Below, piece after piece: positions 15,318-24,622 of a DNA stretch of 38,666 nucleotides. Within the stretch, counting starts at the first letter, position 1, and every line of letters starts with the position of its first letter. The notes under the pieces were generated by a model. That model saw nothing but the letters and a program-made list of their open reading frames with translations, was not told where the DNA came from and ran no database searches. The position numbers were made by a program, and so were the translations under genes. Source of the stretch: Draconibacterium sp. (GTDB taxonomy: Bacteria; Bacteroidota; Bacteroidia; Bacteroidales; Prolixibacteraceae); NCBI GenBank assembly GCA_011620585.1, contig WOYV01000129.1:1-38666 (forward strand). Direction: 5' to 3'.

Positions 15318-16232
15318 TTACCCCTGATATTCTCGTATTTCCTGTTCGCCTGCTGTATAAAAACGTGTAGTTGGGTAAGCAAATTGAATGTCTTTTTCAG
15401 CCCGGAAAGCAGCGAGAACTTTTTGCCAGAACTCATTCTCGCTACCACGGCGGCGGCGCGGATTGCACAGATAACGCACCGTTAAACGCACACCAAATTC
15501 TTTTACACTGGTATAAACGATTGGGGTGAGGTGCTTGTAGTAAATCATATAATTCTTACTGGCTTCCAGAATTTCTTTTTGAGCTTTTAAGGGAATGTCT
15601 TCGGCCAGTTCGTTGATGATTTGTTCGAGAATGGATTTTGCTTTTTCCCAGTTGCTTTCGAAAGTAATATTTACTTTTACTTCGTTCCAGATGTATTCAA
15701 ATCCCGAACTGTAGTTGGCCTGTGGTTCCAAAAAAACTTTCCCGTTGGGGAGGTGGATAATCCGACCCGTACTTTGGTCGGCTTCCACCCAGTTGCCTAT
15801 TTCGAGCACCGTAAACTGAAAAGGACGAATATCGATCACATCTCCAACGTGTGGCCCGATTTGAACGCGGTCGCCCACCGAAAACGGTTTCCTGAAAATA
15901 ATAAAAAACCAACCGGCAAGATTGGTCAGCGGGTCTTTCAAGGCAATGGCAATACCGGCAGTAAACAGCCCCAGGAAAGTCCCGAATTCTTCGAACGCTT
16001 TTATCCACACGGCACCTACCAATAATAATCCAAGTGCAGGAAATAGAAAGGATAAGGTTCTTTTCCAGCGATACCGCACTTTAGCGTCGTTGGTACGTCG
16101 CCAAACCAAGCGCAGGATAAGTAAACGCAAAAGCGAGAGTAACACGATAATCAGTATGGTAACAAACACTTTACCCAGTGTTTCAGTGTTCAACCCAACA
16201 TGGTAGGTGAGAAATTCGTTTAGCTGATTCAT
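15318..16232 (-). CDS. MscS-family mechanosensitive channel
   Basis: This 304-residue inner-membrane protein has three membrane helices: about 17-40, 52-75 and 85-115, the last (FLGLFTAGIAIALKDPLTNLAGW) matching the pore-lining TM3 of MscS. The beta domain begins FSVGDRVQIGPHVGDVIDI, the most conserved segment of the family, and a C-terminal alpha/beta part follows. It releases solutes when membrane tension rises after osmotic downshock. The size is that of the small MscS type. It runs tail to tail with the thioredoxin gene. Confidence 0.93.
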   Translation of the reverse strand: MNQLNEFLTYHVGLNTETLGKVFVTILIIVLLSLLRLLILRLVWRRTNDAKVRYRWKRTLSFLFPALGLLLVGAVWIKAFEEFGTFLGLFTAGIAIALKDPLTNLAGWFFIIFRKPFSVGDRVQIGPHVGDVIDIRPFQFTVLEIGNWVEADQSTGRIIHLPNGKVFLEPQANYSSGFEYIWNEVKVNITFESNWEKAKSILEQIINELAEDIPLKAQKEILEASKNYMIYYKHLTPIVYTSVKEFGVRLTVRYLCNPRRRRGSENEFWQKVLAAFRAEKDIQFAYPTTRFYTAGEQEIREYQG

Positions 16233-16326
16233 CGTCAGGTTTTTTTTAGTGGACAGAAAATTAAAAAATAATTTGAAGATTCTGACAACGGCATTTCAAT
16301 TCAACCGCTTGTATGAAGCAGATGGC

Positions 16327-16506
16327 CTATGGTCTGTTTCCTTTTTTGTATTCCTCCGAGTCTTTTTTTACATTGTAAGTTTCGGGCGTATTAATCCCAC
16401 GCAGGCGAATCCGTTGGTTGGTTGTAATCTTAAATCCCAGGTCAATAACCAGATCGAGTGTGTCCCTGTCTACAATTCCATCGACTTTTGCATGATAAGT
16501 ATACAT
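16327..16506 (-). pseudogene. Truncated staphylococcal-nuclease (thermonuclease) remnant
   Basis: The minus strand holds a 59-codon frame starting at ATG 16506. It reads like the N-terminal half of a bacterial SNase-family protein: MYTYHAKVDGIVDRDTLDLV, then DLGFKITTNQRIRLRGINTP, then ETYNVKKDSEEYKKG. The nuclease DGDT calcium/Asp motif is here DRDT and the catalytic-Arg strand RIRLxGINTPE is present. A TAG follows at once, and beyond it I find no frame that continues the nuclease fold (the second half, with the other catalytic Glu/Arg, is missing). I read this as a decayed 3'-truncated gene. The rest of the 424-base gap (16233-16655) holds nothing else I can support. Confidence 0.65.
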
Positions 16507-16655
16507 ATCTGTAATTTTTAATTGTTGGTTTGAAATGGATTATCATTCAAATTTCAAGATAAGGAATGTGCGGGTAATTTAAAGGAATTAAAACCGCTTT
16601 TTTATAAATCCTTCGCAAGTTTTAGTAAATTCGGGAAAAGAAGATTCGATCAATC

Positions 16656-18197
16656 ATGCCTAAACTTATGAAATCGTCTTCGGGTTACACCCGGCAATTC
16701 GCGCTTATTCTTGCACCTCTTGTAAGTCTGGCCATCGTTTTATTTGCTGATCTCGATCCTGGTAACTCCAAAGTGACCTACTGTTTTGCCATTGCCCTTT
16801 TAATGGCTGTTTGGTGGATCACCGAAGCGGTTCCGCTGGCTGTTACCGCCTTGATTCCGGTAGCTTTGTTCCCACTGTTTGGTGTGGTGGATGGGAAAAC
16901 AGTATCTTCAATGTATTTCAACCATCTTATTTTTTTGTTTATCGGGGGATTTTTGATGGCTTTTGCCATGGAGCGCTGGAATTTACACCGACGGATCGCT
17001 TTACGAATCCTAATCCTTTTTGGAGTGAGCCCGGGCAGGATATTGTTGGGTTTTATGCTGGCAACTTCGTTTTTATCGATGTGGATGTCGAACACAGCCA
17101 CTGCCATGATGATGGTTCCGATCGCGTTATCGATAATTATGAAACTGGAAGAAGCTTTGGGCGAAGAAAAAACAGGGAAGTACAATGTTGGCTTGCTTCT
17201 CGGAATCGCATATTCAGCGTCAATAGGAGGAATAGCAACACTTGTAGGATCACCACCCAATCTTTCGTTTGCGCGTATTGTAAGTATCATTTTCCCAAAA
17301 ATGAAGGAAATATCGTTTGCCGATTGGTTTATTTATGCCATGCCGGTTACTATCTTGTTATTCCTGGCTGCATGGCTGCTTTTGTACTTTATGTACCGGC
17401 CAAAAGAAAGTTGGGAAAATATTCATATCAATGATTTCAGAAAAGAATATAAAGCGCTGGGCAAAGCAAAATTGGAAGAGAAAATTGTTCTGATCCTTTT
17501 TATCATTCTGGCTGTTCTGTGGATTTTCAGAAGCGGATTTAATATTCAATCATTTGAAATACCAGGTTGGGCTAAACTGTTTAAAAATCCTTCGTATATC
17601 AACGATGGAACCGTTGCTGTTTTTATTTCGATTTTACTTTTTATGATCCCCTCGGCGACTAAAAAAGGGGAGCGGATTATGAACTGGGAAACAGCCCGTA
17701 AAATCCCGTGGAATATTGTTTTGCTATTTGGAGGCGGATTTGCGTTGGCACAGGGATTTGTTGATTCGGGACTTTCGGCCTGGTTTGGGCAACAACTGGC
17801 TGACCTTGCCAACGTTGAACCGCTGGTACTTACGCTGGCAAATGTTACCATGATGTCGTTTCTCACCGAATTAACGTCGAATGTAGCCACTACCGAAATG
17901 ATTTTACCGATTCTGGCAGGATTGGCTACAACCATAAAAATCAACCCATTATTATTGATGATCCCGGCAACACTGGCATCGTCGCTGGCTTTTATGCTAC
18001 CAGTGGCCACACCTCCAAACGCCATAATTTTTGGAACCAACCGGATAAGAGTAAAAGATATGGTACGCACCGGATTTTTACTAAACCTGCTCGCAATTAT
18101 TATTGCTACTTTACTTATGTATTTCTGGGGAACCATTGTTTTCGACATTGATGTTGCCGTATTTCCCGATTGGGCATCAGGAACTTTAAATCCTTAA
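16656..18197 (+). CDS. DASS-family Na+-coupled anion symporter (SLC13-like)
   Basis: This 513-residue inner-membrane transporter has about 11-12 hydrophobic helices. The two Na+/substrate signature loops of the family are visible: WMSNTATAMMM (about 142-152) and LTELTSNVATTEM (about 403-415), together with the C-terminal MLPVATPPNAIIFGT. Related carriers move dicarboxylates, tricarboxylates or sulfate with sodium. Substrate cannot be told from sequence alone. It could use the sodium gradient made by the NQR complex encoded further along, which is inference. Confidence 0.9.
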   Translation: MPKLMKSSSGYTRQFALILAPLVSLAIVLFADLDPGNSKVTYCFAIALLMAVWWITEAVPLAVTALIPVALFPLFGVVDGKTVSSMYFNHLIFLFIGGFLMAFAMERWNLHRRIALRILILFGVSPGRILLGFMLATSFLSMWMSNTATAMMMVPIALSIIMKLEEALGEEKTGKYNVGLLLGIAYSASIGGIATLVGSPPNLSFARIVSIIFPKMKEISFADWFIYAMPVTILLFLAAWLLLYFMYRPKESWENIHINDFRKEYKALGKAKLEEKIVLILFIILAVLWIFRSGFNIQSFEIPGWAKLFKNPSYINDGTVAVFISILLFMIPSATKKGERIMNWETARKIPWNIVLLFGGGFALAQGFVDSGLSAWFGQQLADLANVEPLVLTLANVTMMSFLTELTSNVATTEMILPILAGLATTIKINPLLLMIPATLASSLAFMLPVATPPNAIIFGTNRIRVKDMVRTGFLLNLLAIIIATLLMYFWGTIVFDIDVAVFPDWASGTLNP

Positions 18198-18252
18198 TGA
18201 ATTTTATCGAAAAGAATGATAAATATTCTGAATGGCTTCAGCAAAAAATTAA

Positions 18253-18260
18253 TAAGTTTG
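18253..18260 (+). promoter_or_regulatory. Perfect -7 box TAAGTTTG before the GH109-like gene
   Basis: TAAGTTTG matches TAnnTTTG fully. The nearest -33-like element is TTCTG ending at 18230, a 22-base spacer, which is weaker than usual. The start codon is 38 bases downstream. Confidence 0.4.
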
Positions 18261-18297
18261 GTTGCGGTTAAAAATAATATCAAAAAATAAATACAAT

Positions 18298-19782
18298 ATG
18301 AGCACTGACAGAAGAACCTTTCTCAAACACATTGGATTAGGGGCCGGTGTCGCTGCTGCTGCGCCCTTAGTTTCATCCTGCACTTACAATGGCAAAGATG
18401 AACAATTGAAACATATTCGCGAATCGGCAGAACGGGTCCCTGAAATGCGTTTTAATATGTGTGGCTATGCGGCTCCAAAACTCGATACTGTTCGGATCGG
18501 TTTTGTAGGGATTGGCGACCGCGGTTCGGGTGCGGTAGAACGAATGACCTTTATTGAAGGCGTTGAAATAGTGGCGCTTTGTGATATTCGGCAGGCAGCA
18601 GTTGATGGCGGACAAAAGATACTTGAAGATGCCGGTTTACCAAAAGCCAGGGAATACGTTGGCGACGAAAATGAATTTAAACGATTGTGTGAAGATGGAA
18701 TTTGCGACCTGATTTACACCGCTACACCTTGGCAATTTCACGTACCTGTGGCGCTTGCTGCTATGGAAGGAGGCGCTCATGCTGCCGTTGAAGTATCGGC
18801 TGCCCGAACCATGGACGAATGCTGGCAGATGGTAGAAACTTCGGAACGTACAAAAAAACATTGCGTAATCCTGGAGAACTGTTGTTACGACTTCTTTGAG
18901 TTGCTGACTTTGAATATGGTCCGTCAGGGATTATTTGGCGATCTTATTCATGGCGAAGGGGCTTATATTCACAATCTCGATTACTGGCATTTCAATAAAC
19001 CTAAAGATGAGGAAATGACAGACGGTGCTTATACGGGAATGTGGCGTTTATACGAAAACCGACGTAAAGCCAATGTGTACCCCACTCACGGTTTAGGGCC
19101 GATTTGCCAGGCAATGAATATCAATCGAGGCGATAAAATGGAATACCTGACCGCGATGATGTCGGACGATTTTATGCTTAAAAACCGGATTGAAGAGAAA
19201 GCGAAGGAAGATCCCTTCTTCGAACAGTTTGTTGGCTGGGATATGCGCGGGAACATGGATATGCAAATGATTCGCACCAATAAAGGAAGGACGATCCTGA
19301 TTCAGCACGATGTAAGTTCTCCACGTCCGTACTCAAGGATTCATATGTTGAGCGGCACAAAGTGTTTTGCACAAAAATGGCCCCTGCAACATATCGCATT
19401 TGGACATGAAGTAGCCAATGAAGAAAAAATGAAGGAACTGGAAGAAAAGTACACCCCTGAGATTGTACGCAGGGTAGGAGAGATGGCCAAACAAGTAGGA
19501 GGCCACGGTGGAATGGATTTTATAATGGACTGGCGCCTGATTGATTGTTTGCGAAACGGCTTACCGATGGATATGGATGTTTATGATGCGGCAGCCTGGA
19601 GTTCGATTACACCGCTTAGTGAATGGTCGATTGCCAACGGCTCGGCTCCAATTGCGGTTCCTGATTTTACGCGTGGCGCCTGGCAAACTAACAAACCGGT
19701 TGACCTGAAGATGGAAAGTGGGGGCAATACCGGCGTCAGAAACCTTGTGAATGCCGATGCCGAAGGACAACTGAATATTTGA
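18298..19782 (+). CDS. Tat-exported Gfo/Idh/MocA protein, GH109-like
   Basis: This 494-residue protein starts at ATG 18298 with a twin-arginine signal (DRRTFLKHIGLGAG) and a possible lipobox LVSSC (Cys28). The NAD-binding Rossmann motif is RIGFVGIGDRGSG (about 66-78). The body contains ILENCCYDFFELLTLNMVRQ and EGAYIHNLDYWHF, which I recall as typical of GH109 alpha-N-acetylgalactosaminidases that use tightly bound NAD. These enzymes cleave terminal N-acetylgalactosamine by an oxidation-elimination route. The same fold also includes plain sugar dehydrogenases, so the substrate is not certain. It stands alone, downstream of the DASS transporter. Confidence 0.8.
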   Translation: MSTDRRTFLKHIGLGAGVAAAAPLVSSCTYNGKDEQLKHIRESAERVPEMRFNMCGYAAPKLDTVRIGFVGIGDRGSGAVERMTFIEGVEIVALCDIRQAAVDGGQKILEDAGLPKAREYVGDENEFKRLCEDGICDLIYTATPWQFHVPVALAAMEGGAHAAVEVSAARTMDECWQMVETSERTKKHCVILENCCYDFFELLTLNMVRQGLFGDLIHGEGAYIHNLDYWHFNKPKDEEMTDGAYTGMWRLYENRRKANVYPTHGLGPICQAMNINRGDKMEYLTAMMSDDFMLKNRIEEKAKEDPFFEQFVGWDMRGNMDMQMIRTNKGRTILIQHDVSSPRPYSRIHMLSGTKCFAQKWPLQHIAFGHEVANEEKMKELEEKYTPEIVRRVGEMAKQVGGHGGMDFIMDWRLIDCLRNGLPMDMDVYDAAAWSSITPLSEWSIANGSAPIAVPDFTRGAWQTNKPVDLKMESGGNTGVRNLVNADAEGQLNI

Positions 19783-19794
19783 CTGAAAATAATT

Positions 19795-21849
19795 TTAAGA
19801 TTTGTTCAATCCTTTGGCAATCATCTCTATCAGTTTTTGCTTTTTCACGGGTTTTTCAATATAATCATCACAACCGGCAGCCAATGCTATCGAACGATAG
19901 TTTTCATAGACATGTGCCGTTTGCGAAATGATTAATACTTTCTGATTGAAGATCCGGATTTGTTTTACCGCTTCAAGTCCTTCCATTTCAGGCATTTTCG
20001 AATCCATGAGTATTAGATCAATATCAACATTTTTTCGGGCCAGATCGATGGCTTCGAGGCCATTTTTAGCATGAAGAATCTCTGAGGAAATATCGCTTAT
20101 AATGTATTTAAGGAAAAATAGAGAAGCCCTGTCATCTTCAGCTATGAGTACTTTTAAATTAGTGGGAACTTTGAATTCAGATGCAATTAGGGGAATTTGA
20201 GGCTGCGTTTCGGTAATCAAATCGGAGAGATTGGGTAGGGTAACCCGGAAAACCGAACCCTGACCGGTTTCTGACTCGATTTGAATATCACCCTGTAACA
20301 TTTTGATGTAATTTTTCGAGATTGACAACCCCAATCCTGAACCTTCGAAGCGGGCAGAGTGTGAAGAATCGGCTTGTACAAAATATTCGAAAATGGCGTT
20401 TTGTTTATCTTTAGGAATCCCGATCCCGGTATCGGATATCGAAAAAGTCGCTTGGTGGTTAGTAACTGTATAGTTGACTATTACATGCCCCTTCATGGTA
20501 AATTTCAATGCATTCTTAATTAAATTTGTAAGTATGGAATTTACCTTATGTGAATCTGATATAAAAGGCACATCAAGCTCGTAGCCATTTTCTTCCACCA
20601 AAAACTCAATCCCTTTTTGTTTGGCCTCGTTGGCAAAGAAATGATATAATTCGTGCATGATCAGTTTGAAATTTATTGTGGCGGGATGCAGTGTTTCCAC
20701 ACCGGATTCAATCTTCGAGATTTCGATGATGTTATTAATCGTAACCAGCATGCGTTCTCCGCTTTGCTGGATAATGTCGATAAAATGATTTTGTTCGTCT
20801 TTAGTATACTGATCTGATTTTAATAAGTCGGCAAAGCCAAGAATTCCGTTCATCGGTGTCCTGATCTCGTGGCTCATATTTGCCAGGAAGGCCGATTTCA
20901 TTCGATCGCTTTCTTCTGCTTTGAATTTTTGATGTTCCAGTTCTTTGGTAATTTGTAGGTTTAATGCCAGTTGCAATTCCAGGTTTTTGGTTTGTTTACG
21001 AACCCTGTTTTGTAAGATGTTGTTGAATATTAGTAGAATTAAAATAATAGCAGAAATTACGATGGATGCAATTACGAGATACTTAATGAAATGGTTCCAG
21101 TAACTGTTATCATGGTTGTATTTGTTAATCCATCTATCGTAAATTTGCTGGTATTCACCATTCGACATAATCACTTCGAGCCCGTTGTCAAGCATTTTAG
21201 TAAGTTCAGGATTTTTTTCCGAAATTTTAAAACCCATTGTACGTTCGAGAATACTTTCATTGCTCGCTCTTATATATGTTTTGCTGAACTTTTCAGTGTA
21301 GTACAAAGTTGTAATTTTCGAGGCGAACCCGCAGGAAATTTCTTTTTTGTCTAATTCTCGCAGCAAGTCCTCGTAATTGTCGATAAATACAAATTTTGCA
21401 TTTGGATTAATAGACAATATATATTGAATCAGTACGTCGTTTTTCCATAAGACTACCTGCGGTTCCTTAATCGTCCTGAGTTTATCCTGGGAAAATGAGC
21501 GGGTAAAATTCTGGTTGAAAAAGAAGCCGTGAGAAGTTTGAATAACTGATCGGGAGTAATCGAAATTATTGTCAGGGCTACCGGGATAATGAGCGCCGGC
21601 AATGGCATCTATTTTCCCTTCTTCAAGATTGGTATTTGCGCTTTGCCACGTTCCGGGGATAATTTTTATTTCATTTTTGTATAGTTTCTGTATGGCTATT
21701 AAAATTTCAGTATTGAACCCAACCAGTTCTCCGTTTTCATCTTCAAAACTATACGGAGGATAATCGGTACTTACCATGATATCGTATTGTGCAAATGCTC
21801 TGGTAATAAAGAGAATGCAAAAGATACTTAACAGCGTTAGGCCTCTCAT
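19795..21849 (-). CDS. Hybrid histidine kinase with solute-binding (SBP3) sensor
   Basis: Domains of this 684-residue protein in order: signal peptide (1-20), periplasmic SBP_bac_3 sensor (about 22-250, opening YDIMVSTDYPPYSFEDENGE, a classic amino-acid-binding fold start), membrane helix (about 258-281), HisKA with phospho-His in ANMSHEIRTPMNG (about residue 328), HATPase (DTGIGIP; GSGLGLSISKNY), and a receiver domain at the C-terminus (AEDDRASLF; phospho-Asp in LILMDSKMPEMEG; IEKPVKK). The receiver is fused, so the downstream target (a phosphotransfer protein or a response regulator) lies elsewhere. The stop lies 12 bases from the stop of the convergent GH109-like gene. Ligand unknown; small polar amino acids are usual for this fold. 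Confidence 0.93.
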   Translation of the reverse strand: MRGLTLLSIFCILFITRAFAQYDIMVSTDYPPYSFEDENGELVGFNTEILIAIQKLYKNEIKIIPGTWQSANTNLEEGKIDAIAGAHYPGSPDNNFDYSRSVIQTSHGFFFNQNFTRSFSQDKLRTIKEPQVVLWKNDVLIQYILSINPNAKFVFIDNYEDLLRELDKKEISCGFASKITTLYYTEKFSKTYIRASNESILERTMGFKISEKNPELTKMLDNGLEVIMSNGEYQQIYDRWINKYNHDNSYWNHFIKYLVIASIVISAIILILLIFNNILQNRVRKQTKNLELQLALNLQITKELEHQKFKAEESDRMKSAFLANMSHEIRTPMNGILGFADLLKSDQYTKDEQNHFIDIIQQSGERMLVTINNIIEISKIESGVETLHPATINFKLIMHELYHFFANEAKQKGIEFLVEENGYELDVPFISDSHKVNSILTNLIKNALKFTMKGHVIVNYTVTNHQATFSISDTGIGIPKDKQNAIFEYFVQADSSHSARFEGSGLGLSISKNYIKMLQGDIQIESETGQGSVFRVTLPNLSDLITETQPQIPLIASEFKVPTNLKVLIAEDDRASLFFLKYIISDISSEILHAKNGLEAIDLARKNVDIDLILMDSKMPEMEGLEAVKQIRIFNQKVLIISQTAHVYENYRSIALAAGCDDYIEKPVKKQKLIEMIAKGLNKS

Positions 21850-22001
21850 TTGGGTCCAGTTTTAAGAGTCAAATTTGTTGTTTAATCGAAGTTGAAACTT
21901 CCCTAAAAAGCGTTTTCAATGAAAATTCACCCAATAAAGTTAGTATAAAACAGAAAAAAACAGCGTTTCGGTCAAGAATCTTTTCTCAGTAGGACCAATC
22001 G

Positions 22002-22033
22002 AAAAAAAAGCCACCTCAGAAATGAGATGGCTT
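22002..22033 (-). terminator. Terminator after the nqr operon
   Basis: Read on the minus strand, AAGCCATCTCA and TGAGGTGGCTT form an 11-bp stem (one U-G pair) around a four-base loop, followed by six or more T. It lies 21 bases after the nqrF stop. Confidence 0.9.
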
Positions 22034-22053
22034 ATATATCGATTGTTTACTTT

Positions 22054-23316
22054 TTAGCTTCCAAAGTCGTCGAAAAGTATGTTTTCTTCAGGTACCCCAA
22101 GATTATAAAGCATTTTTTGTACGGCGTCATTCATCATTGGCGGGCCACACATATAGAAATCGATTTCTTCGGGTTCTTCATGCTGGCTCAGGTAGTTGTC
22201 GTAAATCACCTGGTGAATAAATCCAACCGGTCCGTTCCAGTTATCTTCAGGTGCGGGTTCAGAAAGTGCAAGGTGGAACGAAAAGTTTGGGAAATTCTTT
22301 TCAATTTCCCTGAACTGATCGTAGTAGAATACTTCCTTCCACGAGCGTGCCCCGTACCAAAAGGTAATTTTCTTTTTACTTTCTTTTAAGGTGTGGAAAA
22401 GGTGGAACAAATGAGAGCGCATTGGGGCCATTCCTGCACCACCGCCTACAAACATCATTTCGTTGTCGTTGTCTTTCAGGAAGAATTCTCCGTAAGGGCC
22501 CGAAACGGTTACTTTATCACCAGGTTTGAGGTTAAAAATGTATGATGAACAAATACCCGGGTTTACTTTTTTGAATCCATTGCTCGCGCGGTCCCAGGGT
22601 GGGGTAGCGATACGGATATTCAACATCACGATGTTTCCTTCAGCCGGGTGGTTTGCCATCGAATATGCACGGAAGGTTGGTTCCGGGTTTTTCATTTTCA
22701 GGTCGAACATGCCAAATTTTTCCCACTCGTCGCGGAATTTCTCATCAATATCCATATCCTTAAAGTCAACATCCACTTTCGGAACATCGATTTGGATATA
22801 ACCTCCCGATTTAAAATCGAGGTTTTCACCTTCAGGTAATCTAACCACAAATTCCTTGATAAATGTAGCTACGTTGTTGTTTGAAACAACGGTACATTCC
22901 CATTTCTTAACGCCCATTACTTCGTGCGGGACAGTAATGGCAAGGTCTTCTTTTACTTTTACCTGGCAGGCCAGTCGCCAGTTCTCGTTTTGTTCTTTAC
23001 GCGTAAAGAATCCGGTTTCGGTAGGTAGGATAGACCCGCCGCCCGATTCAACCTGGCAACGGCACATTCCGCAAGTACCGCCACCGCCGCAAGCCGACGG
23101 CAGAAGGATCTTGTTGTTCCCCAGCGTAGTCAGAAGAGTATTTCCCGGTTCAGTTTCCAGTTCTACGTTGCCTTCGTTAATGTTAACTTTAACAGTTCCT
23201 GAAGGAGTGAGTTTTTTCTTTACGTAGAGCAAGATGGTAACCAAAAGAATAATAACTCCCAGGAATACGATAACACTGGTTAGAACTACAGTTGTTTGTG
23301 TCGATAGTAATATCAT
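22054..23316 (-). CDS. nqrF: Na+-NQR subunit F (NADH dehydrogenase, 2Fe-2S/FAD)
   Basis: This 420-residue subunit receives electrons from NADH. It has one N-terminal membrane helix (about 8-31), a plant-type ferredoxin domain with cluster ligands Cys76, Cys82, Cys85 and Cys117 (LPSACGGGGTCGMC), then a ferredoxin-reductase part: FAD motif RAYSMANHP (about 218-226), the nucleotide site VSGPYGEFF...GGGAGMAPMRS and the C-terminal CGPPMMNDAV...ENILFDDFGS. It is the last gene of nqrABCDEF and begins 20 bases after nqrE. Confidence 0.97.
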   Translation of the reverse strand: MILLSTQTTVVLTSVIVFLGVIILLVTILLYVKKKLTPSGTVKVNINEGNVELETEPGNTLLTTLGNNKILLPSACGGGGTCGMCRCQVESGGGSILPTETGFFTRKEQNENWRLACQVKVKEDLAITVPHEVMGVKKWECTVVSNNNVATFIKEFVVRLPEGENLDFKSGGYIQIDVPKVDVDFKDMDIDEKFRDEWEKFGMFDLKMKNPEPTFRAYSMANHPAEGNIVMLNIRIATPPWDRASNGFKKVNPGICSSYIFNLKPGDKVTVSGPYGEFFLKDNDNEMMFVGGGAGMAPMRSHLFHLFHTLKESKKKITFWYGARSWKEVFYYDQFREIEKNFPNFSFHLALSEPAPEDNWNGPVGFIHQVIYDNYLSQHEEPEEIDFYMCGPPMMNDAVQKMLYNLGVPEENILFDDFGS

Positions 23317-23336
23317 TATTCGTTGATTTTTCGATT

Positions 23337-23954
23337 CTACAATTTAATACCCATGAATCCCATGAATGCCATACCCATTAGCCCCGTTACAATGAATGTA
23401 ATACCGAGGCCTTTTAAAGGTGCAGGCACATTTGAGTATTCAATTTTTTCGCGGATGGCAGCAATACCAACAATTGCAAGAAACCAGCCAACACCTGATC
23501 CCAGGCCATACACTGAAGCTTCGCCAATATTTACAAATTGTTTTTGTTGCATAAATAACGAACCTCCAAGGATGGCACAGTTTACAGCTATTAACGGAAG
23601 AAAGATACCCAACTGGTTGTACAGAACGGGAGCAAATTTTTCGACTACCATTTCTACCAACTGAACCATTGAGGCAATTACCGCAATGAACATGATGAAT
23701 GACAGGAAGCTCAGGTCGACATCAGCAAGCGAGGGGCTCAGCCATGCCAGTGCACCTTCTTTCAGAACATAATTCTCAAGCAGGTAATCCACCGGGACGG
23801 TGATGCCTAAAACAAAGATTACAGCTATTCCAAGGCCAGCGGCAGTACTAACTTTTTTCGAAACAGCCAGGTACGAACACATGCCCAGAAAATAGGCAAA
23901 TACCATGTTTTCGATGAAAATCGACTTAACAAAAATATTAATTAAATTTTCCAT
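23337..23954 (-). CDS. nqrE: Na+-NQR subunit E
   Basis: This 205-residue integral membrane subunit has about six helices. Cys26 ([10 protein letters not shown]) and Cys126 ([10 protein letters not shown]) match the cysteines that, with those in NqrD, hold the iron centre inside the membrane in characterised NQR complexes. NqrD and NqrE are inverted-topology paralogues. It begins 20 bases after the stop of nqrD. Confidence 0.97.
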   Translation of the reverse strand: MENLINIFVKSIFIENMVFAYFLGMCSYLAVSKKVSTAAGLGIAVIFVLGITVPVDYLLENYVLKEGALAWLSPSLADVDLSFLSFIMFIAVIASMVQLVEMVVEKFAPVLYNQLGIFLPLIAVNCAILGGSLFMQQKQFVNIGEASVYGLGSGVGWFLAIVGIAAIREKIEYSNVPAPLKGLGITFIVTGLMGMAFMGFMGIKL

Positions 23955-23974
23955 GATTATCTGTTTTGAGCAGG

Positions 23975-24619
23975 TTAGTTTTCGATTAGTTTACGGTTAC
24001 GGCTGCGTTGTACCCAAATAATAACTCCCACGGTAATCAAAGCCATCGGCGGCAGGATCATCATTCCGTTGTTGGCATAAAAACCACCGTTGGTGATGTA
24101 AAAACTTTCAGGAATGATACGGAGTCCGAAAATAGTTCCTGACCCCAGCAGTTCTCTGAAAAATCCAACAATGATCAAAATGGCCGCATATCCGGCACCG
24201 TTTCCGATGCCATCGAGGAACGATTGCCAGGGGCGGTTACCCAATGCAAATGCCTCCAAACGACCCATCAGAATACAGTTCGTGATGATCAACCCAACAA
24301 ATACCGATAATTGTTTGCTTACGTCGTAAACATAAGCTTTCAGTACCTGGTCGACCAGGATCACCAGTGCGGCAATTACCACCAGTTGAACAATGATTCG
24401 GATACGGTTGGGAATCGTATTTCGCAATAATGAAATAATAACGTTTGCTGCTGCTAAAACCACCATAACCGAGATTGACATTACCACGGCTGGCTTTAGC
24501 TGAGCTGTTACCGCGAGTGCCGAACAGATTCCCAACACCTGAACGGTAATAGGGTTGCTGTTATTCAGCGGATCAGTAATCAGCTTTAAGTTTTTCTTTG
24601 AAAATAATGGTTCGCTCAT
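23975..24619 (-). CDS. nqrD: Na+-NQR subunit D
   Basis: This 214-residue membrane subunit has about six helices. Cys32 ([10 protein letters not shown]) and Cys115 ([10 protein letters not shown]) are the iron-site cysteines that pair with those of NqrE. It is three bases downstream of nqrC, so the two are tightly coupled. Confidence 0.97.
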   Translation of the reverse strand: MSEPLFSKKNLKLITDPLNNSNPITVQVLGICSALAVTAQLKPAVVMSISVMVVLAAANVIISLLRNTIPNRIRIIVQLVVIAALVILVDQVLKAYVYDVSKQLSVFVGLIITNCILMGRLEAFALGNRPWQSFLDGIGNGAGYAAILIIVGFFRELLGSGTIFGLRIIPESFYITNGGFYANNGMMILPPMALITVGVIIWVQRSRNRKLIEN

Positions 24620-24622
24620 GGC

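Noticed and set aside
16249-16521. 90-codon plus-strand open frame in the gap before the DASS gene
   Set aside because: It is opposite the SNase remnant and the start of the MscS region, with no recognisable motif and a TG-rich, Phe/Val-heavy composition typical of a chance antisense frame.
18262-18297. ATG 12 codons upstream of the GH109-like gene
   Set aside because: The Tat signal begins naturally at 18298, and the upstream ATG lies close to the -7 box, leaving no room for a leader.
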